Positions 24,209 through 30,675 of a stretch of 30,675 nucleotides of DNA are shown here, piece by piece (the stretch's first letter is position 1; the number at the start of each line of letters is the position of its first letter). A model generated the notes under the pieces. It ran no database searches. It was not told the origin of the DNA and saw only the letters and a program-made list of their open reading frames with translations. A program made the position numbers and the translations under genes. Origin of the DNA: JABMMZ01 sp044368575 (GTDB lineage Bacteria; Bacteroidota; Bacteroidia; NS11-12g; UBA955); the NCBI GenBank assembly GCA_044368575.1, contig JBIPPH010000024.1, positions 1 to 30,675 on the forward strand, written 5' to 3'.

Positions 24209-25633
24209 ATGAAGAATCAAATGGATTTCGCTGTCTCTAACACACAAGCGACAGCAAAAAAAGAAAGCAAGTGGAAGCGATTCGCCAAACTGTCAAAGTT
24301 AGGCTTAGCTTTAGGCTTGTTTACCTTTGCCGGTTGCGGTCCTACCAACACAGGAGATTTGATCGGTGTACAAGGAAGAGGATTGTGGTTCCATCCACAA
24401 CCTGTAGGTACAGTCAATGTGCCTTCTGGCACTTACCATTCAGGTCAAAGGGATCAAGACGTATTCCAATCATTTGTAGCGCCTAACAAACAAGTTAGTA
24501 TTGCAGGTTTTTGGATGGATGAAACAGAAATCACCAACAATGAATACCGTCAGTTCGTTAATTTCGTAATTGACTCTATCAAACGTGTAATGACTGGAGA
24601 TGAAAAATTATTCATTGCTTTCCCTGATGATTACACCGGAAACACAGATGTTAACAATGGTATGGGCTTCATCAATTACGAATTGGATTTTGACGAAACC
24701 CTTTACAAAGAAGAATTGGAAGAGTTGTACTACGGTGCTGATGAGCGCTTCAGAGGTAAAAAACAAATTGATGTTAACCAATTGAATTACGAATACCAAT
24801 GGTTTGACTTCCAATTTGCTGCCAACGATCCAGACAACCAAGACAAATACCAAGAGGGTCGTGTTAAGAACCGTAAAAAATACATCAAAACCAACAAGAC
24901 TTTGGTGTATCCAGATACACTTTGCTGGGTAAGAGATTTCACATATGCCTACAACGATCCAATGGCTCGTCATTACTATAACCACGTAAAATACGATGAT
25001 TATCCTGTAGTAGGTGTAAACTGGCATCAAGCCAACGCTTTTGCAGCATGGAGAACCATCTACAAAAACGTTTATTGGGAAACATTTGGCGATCCTATCA
25101 CTGAAGATTTCAGGTTGCCAACTGAATACGAGTGGGAATATGCAGCTAGTGGAGGAAGAGTAAGTAGCCCATACCCTTGGGGTGGTCCTTATTGCAGAAA
25201 CAGCAAAGGTTGTATGTTAGCAAACTTCAAGCCTATGAGAGGTAACTATGGTGTAGACGGTGGTATGTACCCTGTTAGAGCTGATAGCTATTTCCCTAAC
25301 GACTATGGTTTATACAATATGGCTGGTAACGTAGCTGAGTGGACCATCAATGCTTGGAGCGAACAATCTCACGTGTTTACTCACGATTTGAACCCTGATT
25401 TCAGAATCAATATTGATGAATATGCTAACGATGGTAAAGGCAATAGAACTGGTAAAGAAATGTCGCCAATGACCATGAAGCGTAAAGTAATTAAAGGCGG
25501 TAGCTGGAAAGATGTTGCTTACTTTATTCAAAACGGTAGCAGAACATACGAATATCAAGATACTTCAAAATCATATGTTGGTTTCCGTTGTGTTCAGTCA
25601 TACATCGGTAGATCAGTTAAAGACAGAAAATAA
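24209..25633 (+). CDS. gldK: GldK/PorK type IX secretion lipoprotein (FGE-sulfatase-like domain)
   Basis: 474-residue lipoprotein of the GldK/PorK family, which with GldN forms the ring structure at the periplasmic face of the outer membrane in the type IX secretion machine. The body is a formylglycine-generating-enzyme/SUMF-like fold: GFWMDETEITNNEYRQF, FRLPTEYEWEYAASGG, YNMAGNVAEW and the ending KGGSWKD...YVGFRCVQ. The lipobox FAGC places the lipidated Cys at residue 43, so the leader is unusually long and has a charged n-region (KKESKWKRFAKLSK) before the hydrophobic core. The start chosen is the ATG at 24209; an ATG at 24221 or a TTG at 24194 are alternatives. It opens the gldKLMN operon. 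Confidence 0.93.
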   Translation: MKNQMDFAVSNTQATAKKESKWKRFAKLSKLGLALGLFTFAGCGPTNTGDLIGVQGRGLWFHPQPVGTVNVPSGTYHSGQRDQDVFQSFVAPNKQVSIAGFWMDETEITNNEYRQFVNFVIDSIKRVMTGDEKLFIAFPDDYTGNTDVNNGMGFINYELDFDETLYKEELEELYYGADERFRGKKQIDVNQLNYEYQWFDFQFAANDPDNQDKYQEGRVKNRKKYIKTNKTLVYPDTLCWVRDFTYAYNDPMARHYYNHVKYDDYPVVGVNWHQANAFAAWRTIYKNVYWETFGDPITEDFRLPTEYEWEYAASGGRVSSPYPWGGPYCRNSKGCMLANFKPMRGNYGVDGGMYPVRADSYFPNDYGLYNMAGNVAEWTINAWSEQSHVFTHDLNPDFRINIDEYANDGKGNRTGKEMSPMTMKRKVIKGGSWKDVAYFIQNGSRTYEYQDTSKSYVGFRCVQSYIGRSVKDRK

Positions 25634-25649
25634 ATTAAACAATATATTA

Positions 25650-25678
25650 TTAACCTATAACAATTAACCTAAAAACAA
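25650..25678 (+). repeat. Tandem near-repeat in the gldK-gldL spacer
   Basis: TTAACCTATAACAA (25650-25663) is immediately followed by TTAACCTAAAAACAA (25664-25678), two nearly identical direct copies. They lie in the A-rich spacer just ahead of the gldL ATG at 25694. They could influence translation initiation or mRNA processing; no promoter-like elements accompany them. Confidence 0.55.
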
Positions 25679-25693
25679 TTTAAATTTACAATT

Positions 25694-26359
25694 ATGAGCA
25701 GTAACAGTTTTTTTGAAAGCAAAGGATTTAAAAAAGTAATGGCGTACATTTACGGATGGGGTGCATCAATCGTTATCATTGGCGCCTTATTCAAAATTAT
25801 GCACTGGCCAGGTGCTAACCTTATGCTTATCCTTGGTCTTGGTACAGAGGCTTTGATTTTCTTCGTGTCAGTATTTGAACCACAACATGCAGAGTACGAT
25901 TGGACACTTGTTTATCCTGAATTAGCTGGTATCGAACCTAGTGAAAAGAAAAACAAATCACAAGGTACTATCTCTCAACAATTAGATAAAATGTTAGTTG
26001 AAGCTAAAGTTGGTCCAGAATTGATTTCTAGCTTAGGCAATGGTTTAAAATCATTGAGTGACAATGTAAAAGACATGTCAAGCTTAAGCAATGCAACCTT
26101 AGCAACTAACGAATACACTAGCAATATCAATAAAGCTGCTAAAGCCATTGAATCAATTGGTGTAGCTTCTAACGAAATCAGCAGCTCAATGACAACTTTT
26201 GCTGGTGGTTTAACAACTATGGTTAACAACTTGTCTTCTACTGCCAATGACAGTGCTGAATTCAAAGAAAACATCAACAAATTAAACAAGAACTTAGGTA
26301 CATTAAACAACGTATACGGAAGCATGTTAAGTGCTATGGGTGGCGCTGCTCGTAACTAA
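25694..26359 (+). CDS. gldL: GldL/PorL inner-membrane motor protein of the type IX secretion system
   Basis: 221-residue inner-membrane component that pairs with GldM to form the proton-motive-force-driven motor. Two membrane helices lie near the N-terminus (about 15-33 and 43-62), joined by the invariant FKIMHWPGANLML turn. A conserved acidic residue sits in the second helix (Glu52 in GLGTEALIFF), with a further Glu62 at its end, corresponding to the functionally important Glu pair of Flavobacterium GldL. The C-terminal part is helical and Ser/Asn-rich (SLGNGLKSLSDNVKDMSSLS), consistent with the cytoplasmic domain. It is separated from gldK by 60 bases of A-rich DNA with a repeat and followed by gldM. 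Confidence 0.95.
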   Translation: MSSNSFFESKGFKKVMAYIYGWGASIVIIGALFKIMHWPGANLMLILGLGTEALIFFVSVFEPQHAEYDWTLVYPELAGIEPSEKKNKSQGTISQQLDKMLVEAKVGPELISSLGNGLKSLSDNVKDMSSLSNATLATNEYTSNINKAAKAIESIGVASNEISSSMTTFAGGLTTMVNNLSSTANDSAEFKENINKLNKNLGTLNNVYGSMLSAMGGAARN

Positions 26360-26380
26360 TTCTATTTCCAATAATTAAAG

Positions 26381-26387
26381 AAAGGAG
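26381..26387 (+). promoter_or_regulatory. Shine-Dalgarno-like ribosome binding site of gldM
   Basis: AAAGGAG ends 9 bases before the gldM ATG at 26397. This is a near-ideal Shine-Dalgarno sequence and stands out because the other genes in the window lack one. It may support strong translation of the motor protein within the operon. Confidence 0.6.
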
Positions 26388-26396
26388 AATTGAATA

Positions 26397-27998
26397 ATGG
26401 CAAGTGGTAAACTATCCCCCCGTCAGAAGATGATCAACATGATGTATCTCGTGTTGATTGCATTGTTGGCATTGAATATTTCAAATGAAATCTTAAAAGC
26501 ATTTCACTTGATGGAAGTATCTTTCAGCAAAGCTAGCCAAGCCTTGACTGATAAGAACAAAGCTATCATGGATGCTTTCAAAGCTGCAGAAGAAGATCCT
26601 TCTAAAGCTGCCAGAGCAAAACAATGGGCAGACAAAGCCCGTCAGGTACAAGCTATTTCAGCGGACTTCTGCAAACAATTAGATAAATACAAATCTGATA
26701 TTGAACTAGCTGCAGGTGGTCGTAAAGAGGCTGAGGCAGGTGAAACTGGCCTTAGAGAAATGAGCAAAGGCGATGACATGGAAGGTCACAAACACTATTT
26801 GGGCACTGATGACCCAGGTGTTAAAGGTAAAGGAGATGAGTTGAGAAAACTAATCGACGATACCAGAGCTAAAATGTTAAATGTTTTAAATGGCATTAAA
26901 GATGCTGATGCTACTAAAAAGAGTTTTGATAAAACTACTGCCTTTAGAGTAGAAGACTTTAAAGATGAAAACGGTAACACTAAAACTTGGCAAAGAGACG
27001 TTTTAGGACACTCTCCAGTAGCTGGTGTTATGGCTATGTTGACTAAAGTTCAAAACGATTGTAAAGCATTAGAAACAGATATCTTAACTAAATTGGCTGA
27101 AAACATCGATGCAACTGTAGCTAAGTTTGACAAAACTGCTGCTTTGATCATTGCTGAATCAACCAACGTAATGTCTGGTTCTCAATTCAAAGCTAAGATT
27201 GCTTTGATGGCATATAACTCTACAGCAGCGAATGAAATCGTTGTGAATGGTCAAACCGTTAAAGTGGTTGATGGTATCGGTGAATACACTGCTACTGCTT
27301 CAGGAATCGGTAGCCATAAAGTTGATGCTAAAATCAAAACAGTTAATCCTACTACAGGTGAACAAGATTTCTGGGTAAGTGCTGAACCTATCGAATGGAC
27401 TTCATTCCAACCTTCAGCTACAATTGCTGCAGACGCTATGAACGTATTGTACATCGGTTTAGATAACCCAATGTCTATCTCTGTTCCTGGTGTTACACCT
27501 GGTAATACTAATGTGGTTGCTGGTCCTGGTATATCTTTAAAGAAAACAGGTGAAGGTAAATACTCTGCTACAGTTACAGCTGGTAGCAAAGAATCTTTCA
27601 TTTCTGTGAGCGCAAAGATGCCAGATGGTACCACTAAGAAAATGGGTGAACAAAAATTCAGAATTAAGCAAGTGCCAAAGCCAGTTGCTCAATTGGGTAC
27701 CTTGGTTTCAGGTAACTACAACAAAGGTGAAATCGGTTCACAAAACACATTGTACGCTTACCTAGATGGTTTCGTGTTTGATGGTGTTAAATTCACTGTT
27801 ACCAAATACGAAGTGATCTTTATGCCAAAACGTGGTTACATGGAGGTTGCTCCTGTATCAGGTAATGGTACTGCTGCTATCAAAGGTTTTGCTGCAAGAG
27901 CAAAAACTGGTGATATGTTGGTTATTCAAGGTATCAGAGCTAATGGCCCTGGTGTTGTTGACAAACCATTAAATCCAATTACGTATACATTTAAATAA
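26397..27998 (+). CDS. gldM: GldM/PorM periplasm-spanning motor protein of the type IX secretion system
   Basis: 533-residue protein with a short cytoplasmic N-terminus, a single membrane helix (about residues 14-34, MMYLVLIALLALNISNEIL) and a long periplasmic part of a helical domain plus several beta domains that reach the GldK/GldN ring. The N-terminus GKLSPRQKMINMMYLVLIAL is a family signature; Arg9 is the residue I recall as important for motor coupling in Flavobacterium GldM. The length is typical. A strong ribosome-binding site precedes it. It lies between gldL (37-base gap) and gldN (6-base gap), so the four genes form one operon. Confidence 0.95.
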   Translation: MASGKLSPRQKMINMMYLVLIALLALNISNEILKAFHLMEVSFSKASQALTDKNKAIMDAFKAAEEDPSKAARAKQWADKARQVQAISADFCKQLDKYKSDIELAAGGRKEAEAGETGLREMSKGDDMEGHKHYLGTDDPGVKGKGDELRKLIDDTRAKMLNVLNGIKDADATKKSFDKTTAFRVEDFKDENGNTKTWQRDVLGHSPVAGVMAMLTKVQNDCKALETDILTKLAENIDATVAKFDKTAALIIAESTNVMSGSQFKAKIALMAYNSTAANEIVVNGQTVKVVDGIGEYTATASGIGSHKVDAKIKTVNPTTGEQDFWVSAEPIEWTSFQPSATIAADAMNVLYIGLDNPMSISVPGVTPGNTNVVAGPGISLKKTGEGKYSATVTAGSKESFISVSAKMPDGTTKKMGEQKFRIKQVPKPVAQLGTLVSGNYNKGEIGSQNTLYAYLDGFVFDGVKFTVTKYEVIFMPKRGYMEVAPVSGNGTAAIKGFAARAKTGDMLVIQGIRANGPGVVDKPLNPITYTFK

Positions 27999-28004
27999 AC
28001 ACAT

Positions 28005-28841
28005 ATGAGAATCGTTTTAAGCCTAATTATAGCCGTGTTTGCCTTGAGTGCTAATGCTCAAGTAAACTACTCTGAATTCATCACCAGTGGTGAGCATACC
28101 AGCTATCAAAAAGTGGCAGTTAAGGAAAGACCAATCATTGGCTACCCTCCATTAAGAGAAGCAGACGTTAAGTTTTCTCGCCGCATTGTAAGATGCATTG
28201 ATGTTCGTCAGAAGATGAACAAGCAATTGGAATGGCCACGTGAACCTTTGAACAGATTGCTTTATCAATCAATGAGCAAAGGTGAAATCGTGCCTTATAA
28301 AAATGATTCTTTAATGTCTTTCTACAATACTGAAGAGTTCACCAGACGTGGTGGAGAAGAAGTAATCACTTTTATTTCTACTGACCCTGATGATCCTACA
28401 ATTGGTAAAGACTCTGTTTACTACGAGCCTTACAAATACGAAAAAATCAAAAAGTACTACTTACTTGAAGATTGGATTTTTGATTACAAACACTCAGTGT
28501 TCAAGCCAAGAATCATTGCTATAGCACCAATTTTTGCGCCATCTTATGGTGGTCAAACAGGTAAAGAGCAACCATTGTGCTGGATTAAGATGGATGAAAT
28601 CAGACAGTTGTTGTCAAACACTGAAATGTTCAACCGTTACAACGATGCAGCTCGTATGAGTTTTGATGATTTCTTCCAAATGCGCATGTTTGATTCATAC
28701 ATTGTTTATGAATCTAACGTTTACGACAACTACATTGCCATGTTCCAAGAATATGAAAATGATGCATCTGGTGCTTTGTTGAAGAGTGACGAAATCAAAA
28801 ATGATTTGTTCATCTTCGAACACGATTTGTGGCAGTATTAA
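28005..28841 (+). CDS. gldN: GldN/PorN type IX secretion component
   Basis: 278-residue periplasmic protein that partners GldK in the outer-membrane-associated ring and contacts GldM. There is a signal peptide (about residues 1-18, ending SANAQ). The family core is readable: ERPIIGYPPLREADVKFSRR, WPREPLNRLLYQSM, TDPDDPTIGKDSVYYEPYKY, YLLEDWIFDYKHSVFKPRII and CWIKMDEIRQLL. The start at 28005 is 6 bases after the gldM stop. A strong terminator follows at once, so it is the last gene of the operon. The length is normal for the family. Confidence 0.94.
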   Translation: MRIVLSLIIAVFALSANAQVNYSEFITSGEHTSYQKVAVKERPIIGYPPLREADVKFSRRIVRCIDVRQKMNKQLEWPREPLNRLLYQSMSKGEIVPYKNDSLMSFYNTEEFTRRGGEEVITFISTDPDDPTIGKDSVYYEPYKYEKIKKYYLLEDWIFDYKHSVFKPRIIAIAPIFAPSYGGQTGKEQPLCWIKMDEIRQLLSNTEMFNRYNDAARMSFDDFFQMRMFDSYIVYESNVYDNYIAMFQEYENDASGALLKSDEIKNDLFIFEHDLWQY

Positions 28842-28859
28842 TCTTTCAATAAGACCTTT

Positions 28860-28888
28860 AAACCCCAACCTAAGTGTTGGGGTTTTTT
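28860..28888 (+). terminator. Intrinsic terminator after gldN
   Basis: AAACCCCAAC (28860-28869) pairs perfectly with GTTGGGGTTT (28876-28885) around a 6-base loop, and the T-run extends to 28888. It is the strongest terminator in the window. Confidence 0.9.
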
Positions 28889-28948
28889 GTTTTATGTGCA
28901 TTATGTTTCTGTTACTAATACAAACAAAGCCACAGAGATTAAGCGCTT

Positions 28949-28966
28949 TGCTTGGTTATCCAAGCA
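28949..28966. promoter_or_regulatory. Palindrome over the -33 box of typA (possible operator)
   Basis: TGCTTGG (28949-28955) and CCAAGCA (28960-28966) form a perfect inverted repeat with a TTAT centre. It covers the -33 TTG (28952-28954) and part of the promoter spacer, and lies upstream of the predicted transcription start, so it would act as DNA, for instance as a binding site for a dimeric regulator. No regulator gene is nearby, so chance is possible. Confidence 0.45.
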
Positions 28967-28982
28967 GTTTTAGCTAACTTTG
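28951..28982 (+). promoter_or_regulatory. Promoter of typA
   Basis: CTTG (28951-28954), 20 bases, then TAACTTTG (28975-28982), a perfect TAnnTTTG. The leader to the ATG at 29011 would be about 25 bases. Confidence 0.7.
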
Positions 28983-29010
28983 CAAACTTTTTAATTTCAA
29001 ACGCTACTAT

Positions 29011-30675
29011 ATGCAAAACATCAGAAACATAGCCATCATCGCTCACGTTGACCACGGTAAAACCACTTTGGTTGATAAAATTCTTCACCATTGTAACCTT
29101 TTCCGTGATAACGAGGAGTCTGGCGAATTGATTCTAGATAATAATGATTTAGAGCGTGAACGTGGTATTACCATTTTCTCAAAGAACGTATCGGTTCAGT
29201 ATAAGGGTACTAAAATCAATATCATTGACACACCAGGTCACGCTGACTTCGGTGGTGAGGTAGAACGTGTACTTAAAATGGCAGACGGTGTGGTGCTTTT
29301 AGTGGATGCTTTTGAGGGTCCAATGCCTCAAACCCGTTTTGTGCTTCAGAAAGCCTTACAATTGGGTTTAAAGCCTATTTTATTGATCAACAAGGTAGAC
29401 AAAGACAATTGTCGTCCGGATGAAGTACACGAAGCTGTATTTGATTTATTCTTCAACCTTGATGCGAATGAGCAACAATTAAACTTCCCAACCATATACG
29501 GCAGTAGCAAACAAGGTTGGATGAGTACAGATTACACCCAAAAGACCGATAATATTTCGCCTTTGTTGGATTGTATATTGGAAAATGTACCTGCACCAAT
29601 TGACAACCCTGGTACTTTGCAAATGCAAATCACCTCTTTAGATTACAGTAACTACTTGGGTAGAATTGCTGTAGGTAAAATCAGTAGAGGGGTTGCTAAA
29701 GAAAATATGCCAGTTACCTTGGTTAGAAATGATGGCTCTATGGCCAAAATGCGTATCAAAGAATTGTATACGTTTGAAGGCTTAGGTAAAAAGCGTGTTG
29801 CAGAATTAAACAATGGTGATATCTGTGCCATGGTGGGTATTGAAAACTTCCAAATTGGAGATGTTGTAGCTGACTACGAAAATCCAGAAGGCATGGAGAA
29901 AATCAAGATTGATGAACCTACCATGAGTATGGTGTTTACCATTAATAACTCTCCATTCTTTGGTAAAGAAGGTAAGTTTGTAACATCAAGACACTTAAGA
30001 GAACGTTTGGAGAAAGAAACAGAGAAAAACTTAGCTTTAAAAATTGAAGATACAGATAGCCCTGATAGTATTTTAGTATATGGTAGAGGTGTATTGCACT
30101 TGTCTATCCTAATTGAAACCATGCGCCGCGAAGGGTATGAGTTGCAAGTGGGTATGCCAAGGGTTTTGATAAAAGAAATTAATGGCGAAAAATGTGAGCC
30201 AATAGAAATGTTGGTGGTTGATGTGCCTGAAGCATTTTCGGGTAAGGTCATTGAATTGGCTACTCAGAAGAAAGGGGAGCTTTTGATCATGCAGCCAAAA
30301 GGCGATATGCAACACTTAGAGTTCAAAATTCCTTCAAGAGGTCTAATGGGCTTAAGAAGCAATATGTTAACCGCCACTCAAGGGGAAGCGATAATGTCTC
30401 ACCGTTTCATGGATTACGAGCCATGGAAGGGTGATATTGCTGGTAGAACTAACGGTTCATTAGTGAGCATGGATACTGGAACAAGTACTGCTTATGCGAT
30501 TGATAAAATGCAAGATCGTGGCACCTTCTTTATTGATCCAGGAGAAGACATTTACGAAGGTCAAGTGGTAGGCGAGAACAGCCGTCAAGATGATATGGTT
30601 TTGAACTTAGTAAGAGCTAAACAATTAACCAATTTTAGAGCTGCAGGTAAGGACGATTCAGCTAAAATGGCTCCT
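29011..30675 (+). CDS. typA: GTPase TypA/BipA, 3' end beyond window
   Basis: Translational GTPase of the elongation-factor superfamily, associated with ribosome assembly and stress or cold growth. From the ATG at 29011 the frame is open for 555 codons to the window edge, so about 45-50 residues of the usual roughly 600 are missing. The G motifs are clear: G1 AHVDHGKTT, G2 ERERGITI, G3 DTPGHADF, G4 NKVDKDN. The elongation-factor domains II and III follow (SLDYSNYLGRIAVGKI, GRGVLHLSILIETMRREGYE), then the BipA-specific C-terminal region (MEYEP-like HRFMDYEPWKGDIAGRTNGS). It has its own promoter, after the gldN terminator. Confidence 0.95.
   Translation, partial: MQNIRNIAIIAHVDHGKTTLVDKILHHCNLFRDNEESGELILDNNDLERERGITIFSKNVSVQYKGTKINIIDTPGHADFGGEVERVLKMADGVVLLVDAFEGPMPQTRFVLQKALQLGLKPILLINKVDKDNCRPDEVHEAVFDLFFNLDANEQQLNFPTIYGSSKQGWMSTDYTQKTDNISPLLDCILENVPAPIDNPGTLQMQITSLDYSNYLGRIAVGKISRGVAKENMPVTLVRNDGSMAKMRIKELYTFEGLGKKRVAELNNGDICAMVGIENFQIGDVVADYENPEGMEKIKIDEPTMSMVFTINNSPFFGKEGKFVTSRHLRERLEKETEKNLALKIEDTDSPDSILVYGRGVLHLSILIETMRREGYELQVGMPRVLIKEINGEKCEPIEMLVVDVPEAFSGKVIELATQKKGELLIMQPKGDMQHLEFKIPSRGLMGLRSNMLTATQGEAIMSHRFMDYEPWKGDIAGRTNGSLVSMDTGTSTAYAIDKMQDRGTFFIDPGEDIYEGQVVGENSRQDDMVLNLVRAKQLTNFRAAGKDDSAKMAP

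Overview
The window looks like chromosomal core DNA of a member of the Bacteroidota. It carries the type IX secretion / gliding motor genes (porP-type gene followed by gldK, gldL, gldM, gldN), which are restricted to that phylum. It is AT-rich. Several genes are preceded by the characteristic Bacteroidota promoter pattern (TTTG or TTG, about 20 bases, then TAnnTTTG), and Shine-Dalgarno sequences are mostly absent. I cannot place it below phylum from sequence alone. No tRNA, rRNA, CRISPR array, insertion sequence, integrase or phage gene was seen, and no intergenic gap exceeds 300 bases.

Layout, left to right. 1-139: structured non-coding DNA with two strong inverted repeats at the window edge. 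140-2396 (minus): pdhB then pepT. 2492-3157 (plus): trmB, overlapping tail-to-tail with a four-gene minus-strand operon (6685 down to 3129) of a NodB-type polysaccharide deacetylase, a processive-type GT2 glycosyltransferase, a LolC/E-like ABC permease and a TrpF-like protein with an altered active site. 6824-8731 (plus): a small unknown lipoprotein and a UDP-N-acetylhexosamine 6-dehydrogenase of the TviB/WbpO type. 8813-14208 (plus): a complete tripartite RND efflux operon (adaptor, pump, TolC-like channel). 14211-16947 (minus): a DUF4296-like lipoprotein and mutS2. 16964-17602 (plus): the PLP-homeostasis protein YggS. 17605-18864 (minus): a MacB-type ABC permease. 18996-21093 (plus): a small membrane protein and a methylmalonyl-CoA mutase catalytic domain without its B12 domain. 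21317-22765: dnaA. 22986-28841: porP-gldKLMN. 29011 to the window end: typA/bipA, cut off by the edge.

Functional themes: cell-envelope work dominates (polysaccharide synthesis and modification, efflux, lipoprotein or ABC permeases, T9SS). Around it sit housekeeping genes (pyruvate dehydrogenase, tRNA m7G46 methylation, MutS2, DnaA, BipA). The five T9SS genes would build the outer-membrane-associated GldK/GldN ring and the inner-membrane GldL/GldM proton-driven motor, with the PorP/SprF-like outer-membrane protein.

I found no convincing unknown multi-gene system. The most interesting items are: A-tracts phased at exactly 10 bp upstream of dnaA and a second 10-bp phased T-tract series upstream of gldK; two divergent -7 boxes packed back-to-back into 16 bp between the DUF4296 gene and yggS; a 7-bp-arm palindrome over the -33 element of typA; a TrpF-like protein lacking the catalytic cysteine position; a two-gene exopolysaccharide synthase/deacetylase pair; and two strong hairpins at the left edge.
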